A stretch of 64,000 bases of DNA from Bordetella parapertussis (GTDB lineage Bacteria > Pseudomonadota > Gammaproteobacteria > Burkholderiales > Burkholderiaceae_C). The translations under genes and the position numbers were made by a program. The notes beneath the pieces are model-generated. The model was not told where the DNA came from, made no database searches, and saw only the letters and a program-made list of their open reading frames with translations. This document shows positions 1-9,978 of the stretch, piece after piece (position 1 is the stretch's first letter; the number at the start of each line of letters is the position of its first letter). The DNA lies in NCBI GenBank assembly GCA_945878355.1, contig CAMCTC010000001.1, positions 210,358-274,357 on the forward strand, read 5' to 3'.

Positions 1-67
1 TGGATGTCTTTCGCCACGAAACCCGAGCCGTCTCTTTGAGGCATCGGACTGCGCCGCGAGCTCATTC

Positions 68-970
68 TTGTCAAGCGACGACTCGTCCGCTACTGCCGAC
101 GCGCTGATCGCTGCGATGCGTGAGGTGCTGGGGCCGCTGGCCAGACTGGCTGTGGCGCGCGGCTTGCCACATGCCACGCTCGACGACTTGCTCAAGCAGG
201 CACTGGTCGATGCCGCTGACCGCAGCCACGCCGAGTTGCCGCCGCACCGCCGAGTCAGCCGTGTCACCACCGCCACCGGCATTCACAGGCGCGAGGTCTC
301 GCGGTTGATTGCAGCACTTCGCGAGGGCCGGGCGCAACAGCCTCCTGCGTCGCGATCGCATGCCAGCGAGTTGTTCACCCGCTGGCGGACCGACCGCGCT
401 TACTGCGACCTGCGAGGGTCGCCTGCGGAGTTGGCGCGCCAAGGCCCTGTGCCCAGCTTCGAGTCTCTGGCCCAATGCATCACTCGCGATGTTCACCCGC
501 GCAGCCTGCTCGACGAGTTGCTGCGCTTGGGGATGGCCGCGCACGACACTGAGCTTGACACCGTCAGGTTGGTGCGCGAGGCCTTTGTGCCCCAGGGTGA
601 CGAAATCCGGATGCTGCAGGTGCTGGGACGAAACCTGGGCAGCCACCTCCAAGCTGCGGTGGACAACCTGCTGCACGACAACCGCAGCCATTTCGAGCAG
701 GCCTTGTTTGCCGACGGCCTGAGTGTGGCCTCGGTGGCCGAATTCCGCCAATTGGTGCGTGACCAGTGGCAGGGCTTGCTCGATGCGTTGGTGCCGGCGC
801 TGGAAGCGATGGTCGCGCGAGATGCTGTCCCCGATGGTGCCGCGGACACCGACTCGCCACCCGAGACGGCCCGACACCAGATTCGACTGGGACTGTTCAC
901 CTTTTCTCAAGCACAAGCTGTATTGCCGGCATTGCCAGTCGCTGCCTCCACAACGGAACCCATGCGATGA
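68..970 (+). CDS. DUF6502 family protein (regulator-like)
   Basis: 300-residue soluble protein recognised as DUF6502, a family common in Burkholderiales with no established biochemical role. The N-terminal 90 residues look like a winged-helix fold: helices around 18-50, then a helix-turn-helix-like stretch near VTTATGIHRREVSRLI (residues about 66-81). The rest is helical with no catalytic motif. The longest reading starts at TTG (68). An in-frame ATG at 116 (residue 17, MREVLGPLARLA) is an equally good start and lies nearer the conserved part. It stands alone, converging on the endolysin gene, with a short dispersed repeat between them. A DNA-binding or regulatory role is inferred from the fold only. 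Confidence 0.7.
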   Translation: MSSDDSSATADALIAAMREVLGPLARLAVARGLPHATLDDLLKQALVDAADRSHAELPPHRRVSRVTTATGIHRREVSRLIAALREGRAQQPPASRSHASELFTRWRTDRAYCDLRGSPAELARQGPVPSFESLAQCITRDVHPRSLLDELLRLGMAAHDTELDTVRLVREAFVPQGDEIRMLQVLGRNLGSHLQAAVDNLLHDNRSHFEQALFADGLSVASVAEFRQLVRDQWQGLLDALVPALEAMVARDAVPDGAADTDSPPETARHQIRLGLFTFSQAQAVLPALPVAASTTEPMR

Positions 971-1039
971 CGAGCCTCGCTCGCACCGACCCGAGCCGCA
1001 CGCTGGTGCCGTATTGCGGCGCTTTGCACGGACTGCTCT

Positions 1040-1114
1040 CAAGTAAATGTGGCTTTGCCACTTTGCTTGATCCCCACGGGGGGCGGCCGGCTTTGGCCGG
1101 CCTTGGGGCGCTCA
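1040..1114. repeat. short dispersed palindromic repeat, copy 1
   Basis: About 75 bases that recur, with around ten differences, at 30084-30157. The unit contains three inverted repeats: GTGGC/GCCAC around a TTT loop, a run of C facing a run of G, and GGCCGG/CCGGCC near its right end. It is too short and has no ORF to be an insertion sequence. Here it sits between two converging genes. The second copy interrupts a gene, so the unit appears able to move. Confidence 0.7.
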
Positions 1115-1198
1115 ATGGCCAGCTCAGCAGCCTCGATCTTGCCGCCCGCCGCTTCGTGCTGCTTGCCAGTCGGATCAGCTTCAACAACTGACGCCGCG

Positions 1199-2509
1199 CT
1201 AGGCGGCATAGCGTCGATACTGCTCGCGTAGCTTGTCGTCATAAGCATTGAGCCGGTAGCCTTTGCCGTTGTAGGCGTAGGCAAACCCGGCCCAGTCCCG
1301 AGCCGCCAGCAACTCGGCCAAGCTGTGGCCGCTGCGGTCTCTGGTGGTCGACGCGAAGCGGCAGAAAGCGTCGAGTTGGTCGCGCTCATGCCTGCACATG
1401 TGCTCGACAAAATCGTCGATCGAGTCGTAGCCCAGTGGTTTCCAGTGGTAGCCCATGATCTGGAACAGGCCCCAGGACGCCGATTCGCGGGCGGCTTCGC
1501 GATGTATGGCCTCGGCGCGGGTCAGCCGCTGCCACTCACCGCTGCCGCCGACATAGAACTGCTTGGTCCAGCTTGGGTAGAGGATGTCTTCGTTGCCCGC
1601 AGCCAAGGACTCGGGTCGCAGGCCGAGTCGCTTGAGCCGCTGCCAGAAGACATGGCCTTCGAACAGGATCTTGGGCTGATCGCCGACAAAGCCTCTGCCG
1701 TTGGATTCGACCTTGTAGACCGACTTCAACGCAGCGAGCTCGACTTTCAGGTCTTTGGCCGCGGCCTCGAAATCGGCCTCGCCGATAAATCGCTGGGCCA
1801 TCGCCTGCTGCGCCTCGCCGGTCTGCGACAGCAGCATGGTCCAGGTCTTGTCGCCCGCCACGCCGTCGGCGACCAGACCGCTGTCACGCTGGAAGGCGAT
1901 CACCGCGCGCTCGGTCTGCTCGTCGAACTTGCCATTGGCTGTCTCGAGCTTGCCGGTCTTGACCAGCAAGGCCTGCATTCGCGCAATAGCATCGCGCTCG
2001 AGCGACCCGCGTCTGAGCGTGATGGTCAGCCCCGCACTCGGCAGCTTCTGCAAGGTCACCGCGGCCGGCCGCGACGCGTCGGCCATCGCCACGACCTCAA
2101 CCGGCGCTGCGGGTTCTACCGGTGTGAGCAAACTCGCCACCGCGCTCGATGGCCAACCGCCGGGGTCACGCTCGAAGCGCGACAAGCCTGCCCGAACGTC
2201 GCGACGCCCGCCCCAGCGGTTGCGCGGATCCAGGCTTTCCCAGAACTGGCCCAGCGCTTCGAGCTTGTCAGCGCTTTGCACCAGTTCGTGATGATCATCG
2301 GTGGCCCGAAAGAAGTTCAGCGCGATCGCACACTTGCGCAGGTGCGGGCTGTCCATGGTCTTCTCGCGACCGTCTCGCAGGTACAAGGCCTGGGTCTCGG
2401 GTGTGCGTTCGAGTTCGCCGCCGGTGACAACAAAGCCTTGCTCATCGGCGAACGTCAGCAGCTTGCGTGCGTCCTTCAGGAACGCCGCTTGTTCCAGAAG
2501 CAAGCTCAT
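1199..2509 (-). CDS. modular endolysin: degenerate M15 + PG-binding + N-acetylmuramidase
   Basis: 436 residues in three modules. Residues about 1-125 resemble phage-type M15 (VanY-like) peptidases. Residues about 165-235 form a PG_binding_1 repeat (AFQRDSGLVADGVAG). Residues about 240-436 match the N-acetylmuramidase family (DUF3380/Muramidase), with ESASWGLFQIMGYHW and AYNGKGY typical of the domain. In the M15 part the usual SxHxxxxAxD zinc motif reads SPHLRKCAIALN, so the Asp ligand is Ala, and the later His of the HFE-like motif is missing (GLSRFERD). That module is probably only structural or cell-wall binding. The ATG overlaps the upstream holin stop by 4 bases (ATGA), the usual lysis-cassette coupling. 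No signal peptide is seen, so export would need the holin. Confidence 0.8.
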   Translation of the reverse strand: MSLLLEQAAFLKDARKLLTFADEQGFVVTGGELERTPETQALYLRDGREKTMDSPHLRKCAIALNFFRATDDHHELVQSADKLEALGQFWESLDPRNRWGGRRDVRAGLSRFERDPGGWPSSAVASLLTPVEPAAPVEVVAMADASRPAAVTLQKLPSAGLTITLRRGSLERDAIARMQALLVKTGKLETANGKFDEQTERAVIAFQRDSGLVADGVAGDKTWTMLLSQTGEAQQAMAQRFIGEADFEAAAKDLKVELAALKSVYKVESNGRGFVGDQPKILFEGHVFWQRLKRLGLRPESLAAGNEDILYPSWTKQFYVGGSGEWQRLTRAEAIHREAARESASWGLFQIMGYHWKPLGYDSIDDFVEHMCRHERDQLDAFCRFASTTRDRSGHSLAELLAARDWAGFAYAYNGKGYRLNAYDDKLREQYRRYAA

Positions 2510-3102
2510 TTTTCTGCCCCGGATGTGGTCTGCGCCAACACCTTGTCAAGACTCTTGGACTTGGTGGCACTGCCTTGCGAGCTGCCGAAGTAATAACCCA
2601 GAATTTGCGTGACTGCAGCCGACAACACGCCCAGGATGTAGATGATGATGTCTTTTTGTGTGTCGTTGATCCTTTTCACAAGCGTAGGCTTGCCATCGAC
2701 GACCTCGGTGATGTCGCCGCTCCAGTAGACGAACATGCCGAACAACAAGATGGTGGCGAGCAGCGTGAAAGCAGCCAGCGTGGGCTGTATCGCTTTGGCG
2801 TACCAGGGCGCATTGGCGCTCATCTGGATTTCGGACTGGATCTTCCGTGCGTCGGCCACGTCGGCCAGAAAGGCCTTGGTTTCCTCGAGCCCGAGCTTGT
2901 TGTCCTCGAGTTGCAAGCGCAGCAACTCTTCCTCGTGTTCGGCCTGAAACTGGCGCAGCTTGGCTTGGTCTTCCGTGCTGAGCGCGGCCTGGTCGAGATC
3001 GACGCCGGTTTTTTCCTGAATGAACTCTTTGCCTTTGACCAAGGCGGCGTTGGCCACCAGTCGAAGGCCTGAACTCAACAGAGCGAGGACAAATGGTGGC
3101 AT
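2506..3102 (-). CDS. holin of the 3TM / GTA type
   Basis: 198 residues resembling the 3-TM holin family (GTA_holin_3TM). A hydrophobic or amphipathic N-terminus (MPPFVLALLSSGLRLVANAA) is followed by a charged coiled-coil-like stretch (residues about 45-90, rich in E, Q, K and R). Two clear membrane segments follow, around 105-130 (ALAAFTLLATILLFGMFVYW-like) and 150-172 (DIIIYILGVLSAAVTQILGYYFG). It would form membrane lesions that release the endolysin encoded immediately downstream (4-base overlap). A weak -10-like TATAGT lies on the minus strand about 55 bases upstream. No tail, capsid or replication gene is nearby, so this is an isolated lysis cassette. Confidence 0.75.
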   Translation of the reverse strand: MPPFVLALLSSGLRLVANAALVKGKEFIQEKTGVDLDQAALSTEDQAKLRQFQAEHEEELLRLQLEDNKLGLEETKAFLADVADARKIQSEIQMSANAPWYAKAIQPTLAAFTLLATILLFGMFVYWSGDITEVVDGKPTLVKRINDTQKDIIIYILGVLSAAVTQILGYYFGSSQGSATKSKSLDKVLAQTTSGAEK

Positions 3103-3259
3103 GGCTTACTCCCGGTGGTTTGCAGTCGATCCGAAGCCGGCATCGCGTTCAAGCCACTATAGGTTTTTGATAGCCAGATAACTCGCAAAATGACTGGTCT
3201 TTGGCAGTCAATCCCCAAGTCCGGAACCGCCCCTCAAATCGGGGAGATGGCTGCGGCGG

Positions 3260-5204
<1,945 letters not shown>

Positions 5205-5208
<4 letters not shown>

Positions 5209-6515
5209 TTCGTGCCCGCCGCTTTCTGGTCGGTGATCACGACCATGCCCGCTTGCAGATCGCCGCCGATGATCTCGGTCATGCGCCCGTCGCTGATGCC
5301 TGCCGTCACCGCCACCGCCGCTGCAGCGCCGTCGCGCAGTACCCAGACCCGGCGTGCCGACCCGGTGCGTGCGCCCTCGGCCGCCGACTTTCGCGTGCTG
5401 CTGCGCGGCGGCATGCGCGGTGTCAAGCTCGAGACGATGCCGCCGCTGGCCGCCGGCTTGACGGCCGCCGAGGCTGTGGGCTCAAAGCGCAGCGCGCTGT
5501 TGGGCACCAGCAGCGCGTCCTCGCGCTCGGTGGCGGTGATCAAAGCCGTGGCCGTCATGCCCGGGCGCAGGCTGAGGTCGCTGTTGTCGACGTCGAGGTA
5601 AGTCAGGTAGGTGACCACGTTGTCGGTGATGGTCGATCCGTAGGCCACCCGGGTCACGCGTGCCGGGTATTGCCGGCTCGGGTAGGCGCTGACGCCAAAG
5701 CGCGCGGACTGGCCGACCTGGACCGATCCGACGTCGGCCTCATCGACATAGACCTGTAGTCGCAGTTGTGCCAGGTCCTCGGCCAGGTTGAACAAGGTCA
5801 CGGCCTGCAGCGACGCTGCCACAGCGTTGCCGGGGTCGACGCTGCGCGAGAGCACCACACCATCCGAGGGCGCTCGGATCGAGGCTTTGGACAGGTTGAT
5901 CTCGTCGGTCGACAGCGCTGCCTGGGCTTCGCTGACACCGGCTTGTGCACTGGCCACGTCGGCCCTGGCCCTGGCCAGCGCTGCCCGGCTGCTGTCGAAC
6001 TCGGCCTGCGAGGGCAGCTTGCCTGCGGACAACCTGGCCAACTCTTCGAGCCGGCCCAGGCCAGACTCGGCCTCCTGGACCGTGGCCAGCGTCTGCGCAA
6101 CCTTGGCGCTGGCGGCGGTCAGCGCGGCGCGCGACCGCAGGATCTGGTCGCGCAGTTTGGCGGTGTCGAGTTCGACCAGGATCTGCCCCTTGCGGACACG
6201 GTCGTTGACGTCGACATGGACCTTGAGCACTGTGCCCGACAGCTCGCTGCCTATGCTGACCGATCGGGTCGGCTGCAGCGTGCCGTTGGCGGTGACGGTC
6301 AGCGTGAGTTTGCCGCGAGTCACCGCCTGCGCGGTGTAGCTGGGTGCCGTGCTGGCGGCTTGGCGCGCTTGCCAGAACCAGGCGCCGGCCAGTGCTGTGG
6401 CCGTCAGCAGCAAGCCGCCCCACAGCGCTGGTCTGCGGAACCAAGCGCTCGCGGTGGGTTCGGCGAGCAGGGCTTGCAAGCTGCTGGCTGCGGGGGATGA
6501 TGCGGTGGCAGTCAT
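5205..6515 (-). CDS. MacA/HlyD-family periplasmic adaptor
   Basis: 436 residues. One N-terminal membrane anchor (about 33-50, LWGGLLLTATALAGAWFW) precedes a barrel-sandwich/lipoyl half (TVTANGTLQPTRSVSIGSE), a long alpha-helical hairpin (about 115-195, Ala/Gln rich), the second lipoyl half (IRAPSDGVVLSRSVDPGN), and a beta-barrel plus membrane-proximal domain. This is the order in MacA-type adaptors. It would bridge the inner-membrane ATPase/permease to the outer-membrane factor encoded just upstream. 4-base overlaps exist on both sides (6512-6515 and 5205-5208). A low-complexity insert rich in Arg, Ser and Pro at about 365-390 is unusual. Substrate unknown. Confidence 0.9.
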
Positions 6516-7933
6516 GGCGTGCTGAGGTCGAAGAATTCGGGGTTCGCCCGCCAGCCACCGCCCAGCGCCTTGTACAGACGCACATGGTCGGCACCGAGCT
6601 CGGTGCTGGCGCTCGCCAAGCTGTTCTGGCTGCTGAGCTGGACGCGCTGGGTCGCCAGCACGGTCTGGAAATCCACCAGGCCGCTGCGGTAACGCTGGAT
6701 CGCCATCAGTGCAGCGTTGCCTGCGGCTTCGGTGGCCTGTTCTAGCCGCAGCAAGCGCAGCCGGTCACCTTCCAGCGCGACCAGCGCATCCTCGACCTCG
6801 CGCAAGGCCGACAGCACGGTGGCTCGGTAGTGCGACCTGGCCTGGTCCAGCGCGGCTTGTTGTGCCTGCACCTGGGCCAGCCCGGCGCCGCCGTCCCACA
6901 GCGCCACGCTGGCCAGCAAGGCGCCGACCTGTGATGCGCTGCCGCCAAGGCCGCCCAGGCTCAGCGCTTGCAGGCCGATGTTGCCACTCAGCCTGAAGCG
7001 CGGTGCCCGAGCGGCGTCGGCCTGCGTCACGCGTGCGGTCGACGCCAGCACCTGCTGCTCGGCCGCGCGCACATCGGGTCGGCGGCGCAAGGTGTCAGCG
7101 GGGATGGTCAACGCCAACGCCCCGGTGGCACGTGGCACCGGGGCGGCTGTGGTCAGCAGCTTGGCCAAGGTGGTCGGCGCCTGGCCGGACAGCACGGCCA
7201 GTGCGTGGCTGGCCTGCCGGATCGTCGTCTGCAGCAGCGGGAGTTGCGAGGCGGTCTGCTCGGCGGCAGCGCGCGCTTGCTCGGCATCGAGCACGCTGGC
7301 CACGCCGGCCTGGGCGCGCCACTGGTTGATCTGCCAGGTCTCTTGCTGGCTCGCGAGGTTGTCCTGGGCGATCGTGAGCTGGGCTTGTGCGCCGCGCAGC
7401 GTGAGGTAGGCCAGGCCGACCTCGGCGGCGATCGACACCTGGACTTCGGCCAGGCCGGCAGCGCTGGCGCGCGCCGTGGCTTGGCTGACAGCCAGCGCGC
7501 TGTGCCTGGCGCCAAACAGATCGAGTTCCCAGCTTGCGTCCAGGCTTGCCGCGAAGCGATTGCCAGCGCCGGCGCTGCGCTGGCCGGAGGCCTCCAGGTT
7601 AGGACCCAGGCCCGCCGCGGCGACATCGCGCAAGGCCAGTGCTTGGCGCAGCGCGTCCAGCGCAGCCTGGATGCTGTGGTTGGCCTGCAAGGCGCTGGTG
7701 ACCAGGTCCGTGAGCACAGGGTCGTTGAACCTGGCCCACCACTGCGCCTCCAGGCCAGCGCCCGTGACTTGATCAGACGCTGCCGCCCAGGCCGTCGGCA
7801 ATGTCATGGCTGTTGCGTCGATCACCTTAGGCGGTGCCGATACACAGGCGCTCAGACCCAGCAGCAGCGCGGCGATGCCGAGCCTGCTGGCAGCGCGCTT
7901 GAGCTCGCAACATGGCGCGCGCGAAGGTCTCAT
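6512..7933 (-). CDS. NodT-family outer-membrane efflux lipoprotein
   Basis: 473 residues from the ATG at 7933. The open frame extends further upstream, but the upstream part has no family resemblance and this start puts a lipoprotein signal at the N-terminus (charged n-region, hydrophobic LGIAALLLGL, lipobox LSAC). Two OEP repeats follow (about 70-250 and 270-460) with the Ala/Gln-rich helices of TolC-like channels and the characteristic IPADTLRRRPDVRAAEQQ. It forms the outer-membrane duct of a MacAB-type tripartite exporter whose other three parts are encoded directly downstream. First gene of the operon. Confidence 0.9.
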   Translation of the reverse strand: MRPSRAPCCELKRAASRLGIAALLLGLSACVSAPPKVIDATAMTLPTAWAAASDQVTGAGLEAQWWARFNDPVLTDLVTSALQANHSIQAALDALRQALALRDVAAAGLGPNLEASGQRSAGAGNRFAASLDASWELDLFGARHSALAVSQATARASAAGLAEVQVSIAAEVGLAYLTLRGAQAQLTIAQDNLASQQETWQINQWRAQAGVASVLDAEQARAAAEQTASQLPLLQTTIRQASHALAVLSGQAPTTLAKLLTTAAPVPRATGALALTIPADTLRRRPDVRAAEQQVLASTARVTQADAARAPRFRLSGNIGLQALSLGGLGGSASQVGALLASVALWDGGAGLAQVQAQQAALDQARSHYRATVLSALREVEDALVALEGDRLRLLRLEQATEAAGNAALMAIQRYRSGLVDFQTVLATQRVQLSSQNSLASASTELGADHVRLYKALGGGWRANPEFFDLSTP

Positions 7934-8329
7934 CGCGCTGCACCGGGCACGTCGAACGCGACCTGCTGCAATGGATGGGCGGCAAGGGTGCTTGGCGTGG
8001 TTGAGAGCTTGGGCATGGCGGATCCGGTGCTGGATCGGCGTCAAGGCCGGGTTGCTCAGTCGCCGTTCATCAGCATTCTGAGATCGGCAGGGCAGTCTCT
8101 GATTGATGCCAGCCAAGCATCGCGTGATTGCGGGGCCGCACCATGTTTTGGGCAACTCTGGGCCAGTTGACCGAATCCTCCGGCGTCAGTCCGTCAGTCC
8201 GTCAGTCCGTCAGTCCATCATCAAGTTGTGCTTGCCGGAGATGTTGGGCTTGCTTGCGGCCGGCGATAGCCGATGCCGGCAGTTCGCTGCTGAAAGCATA
8301 GGCCGAGATCGGCGTGCGCAGCCCGAGGA
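7934..8329. other. intergenic region upstream of the efflux operon
   Basis: About 400 bases with no convincing gene; open frames here are antisense or extensions of neighbours. It must hold the promoter of the efflux operon. The only clear structure is an 8-base tandem repeat at 8185-8216, listed separately. Confidence 0.6.
8185..8216. repeat. 8-bp tandem repeat, four perfect copies
   Basis: Four exact head-to-tail copies of GTCAGTCC. The unit length is not a multiple of three and there is no gene over it. Such arrays are prone to slippage, so copy number may vary between isolates. It lies about 250 bases upstream of the outer-membrane factor start, in the space between that gene and the argH stop. 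Confidence 0.85.
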
Positions 8330-9730
8330 CTAGCCCGCCAGCCGCGCCCGGTGCCGGGCAACCTGGGCCAGCACCTGGGTCGGTGCGGTGCCGCCGCGCA
8401 CATTGCGCGCTTCGAGTGATCCGCGCAGCGTCAGCACGCTAGGCGCGTCGTCGGTGATCAGTGGGTGCAGCGATTGCAGTTCGGTCAGTGGCAGCTCGGC
8501 CAGGTCCAGGCCGCGCTGCAGCCCGAGTTTGACGGCATGCGCCACCACCTCGTGGGCGTCGCGGAAGGGCAGGCCTTTCTTGACCAGGTAGTCGGCCAGG
8601 TCGGTGGCGGTGGCGTAGCCGCGGCGCGCGGCGGCTTCCATCGCCGCTGGCTTGACCTGGATGCCAGCGACCATCTCGGCCAGGATGCGCAGCGTCGCGG
8701 CCAGCGTGTCGACAGTGTCGAACAGCGGCTCCTTGTCCTCCTGGTTGTCCTTGTTGTAGGCCAGCGGCTGGCCCTTCATCAGCGTGATCAATCCCATCAA
8801 GTGGCCGATCACCCGGCCGCTCTTGCCGCGCGCGAGTTCGGCGACGTCGGGATTGCGCTTTTGCGGCATGATCGACGAGCCGGTGCAGTAGCGGTCGGCC
8901 AAGTCGATGAAACCGAAGTTCTGGCTCATCCACAGCACCAGCTCCTCGGCCATGCGCGAGACATGGACCATCGTGATGCTGGCGAAGGACAGGAACTCGA
9001 TCGCGAAGTCGCGGTCGCTGACGGCATCCAGGCTGTTCTCGCAAAGCCCTTCGAATCCGAGCTCGCGCGCCACGGCCTCGCGGTCCAGCGGGTAGCTGGT
9101 GCCGGCCAGCGCTGCCGCACCCAGCGGCAGGCGGTTGCAGCGCTTGCGTACATCGGCCAGGCGCTCGGCGTCGCGGGAGAACATCTCCACATAGGCCAGC
9201 AAATGGTGTGCAAAGCTCACCGGCTGCGCCACCTGCAGATGGGTGAAGCCGGGCATCACGGTGTCGGTGTTCGTGGCTGCCACTTCGACCAGCGCGCGCT
9301 GCAGCTCGACCAGCAGCAGCGCCAGCGCGTCGATCTCGCCGCGCAACCACAGCCGCACGTCGGTGGCGACTTGGTCGTTGCGCGATCGTCCGGTGTGCAG
9401 CCGCTTGCCGGCGTCGCCGACCAGTTGGGTCAGGCGGGCCTCGATGTTGAGGTGAACATCCTCCAACTCCAGCTTCCACTCGAAGCGGCCTTCTTCTATG
9501 TCCTGGGTGATCTGGCCCAAGCCGCGCTGTATGTCGGCCAGATCTGTCTGGCCGATGATGGCTTGCGCTGCCAGCATGCTGGCATGTGCCAAGCTGCCTT
9601 GTATGTCGGCGCGCCACAGCCGCTGGTCGAAACCGACGCTGGCGGTGTAACGCTTGACGAGCTCGCTCATCGGTTCAGAGAACAGGGCCGACCAGGCTTG
9701 GGATTTTTTGTCGAGTTGGTTGCCGGACAT
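8330..9730 (-). CDS. argH: argininosuccinate lyase
   Basis: 466 residues, normal for ArgH. It cleaves argininosuccinate to arginine and fumarate, the last step of arginine synthesis, in the cytosol as a tetramer. The fumarate-lyase signature [12 protein letters not shown] (about residues 281-292) contains the catalytic Ser loop. [13 protein letters not shown] and [15 protein letters not shown] (catalytic His region) are also present. The chosen ATG gives [19 protein letters not shown], the usual ArgH start. The open frame runs on upstream into the ppc region without homology. Monocistronic, about 250 bases downstream of ppc on the same strand. Confidence 0.97.
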   Translation of the reverse strand: MSGNQLDKKSQAWSALFSEPMSELVKRYTASVGFDQRLWRADIQGSLAHASMLAAQAIIGQTDLADIQRGLGQITQDIEEGRFEWKLELEDVHLNIEARLTQLVGDAGKRLHTGRSRNDQVATDVRLWLRGEIDALALLLVELQRALVEVAATNTDTVMPGFTHLQVAQPVSFAHHLLAYVEMFSRDAERLADVRKRCNRLPLGAAALAGTSYPLDREAVARELGFEGLCENSLDAVSDRDFAIEFLSFASITMVHVSRMAEELVLWMSQNFGFIDLADRYCTGSSIMPQKRNPDVAELARGKSGRVIGHLMGLITLMKGQPLAYNKDNQEDKEPLFDTVDTLAATLRILAEMVAGIQVKPAAMEAAARRGYATATDLADYLVKKGLPFRDAHEVVAHAVKLGLQRGLDLAELPLTELQSLHPLITDDAPSVLTLRGSLEARNVRGGTAPTQVLAQVARHRARLAG

Positions 9731-9978
9731 GGCTGGATGCGCTTCGTCGAGTGGTGGGTCGCCAGCGGGCGCCGGCGAGGCATTATCTGGCGCATGGTCT
9801 GTCCAGGCACTGCCGTCAAGCCTTGGGCGCGGCCTCGGTTGCTCTCCAGCAGCACAGATCGCGATCGCTGCGGTCCGACTGTGGGTGCAATGGCGGTCGA
9901 CCCATGGTCCGATCGAACCCACGGCGACGATGCGATGGTGCCCCGTATTGGGGTTTTCCGGTTCGTTCTGCGACTTCT

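Noticed and set aside
1039-1410. Minus-strand frame of 123 codons overlapping the endolysin end
   Set aside because: Its tail reads through the dispersed repeat and the remainder is a shadow of the endolysin gene.
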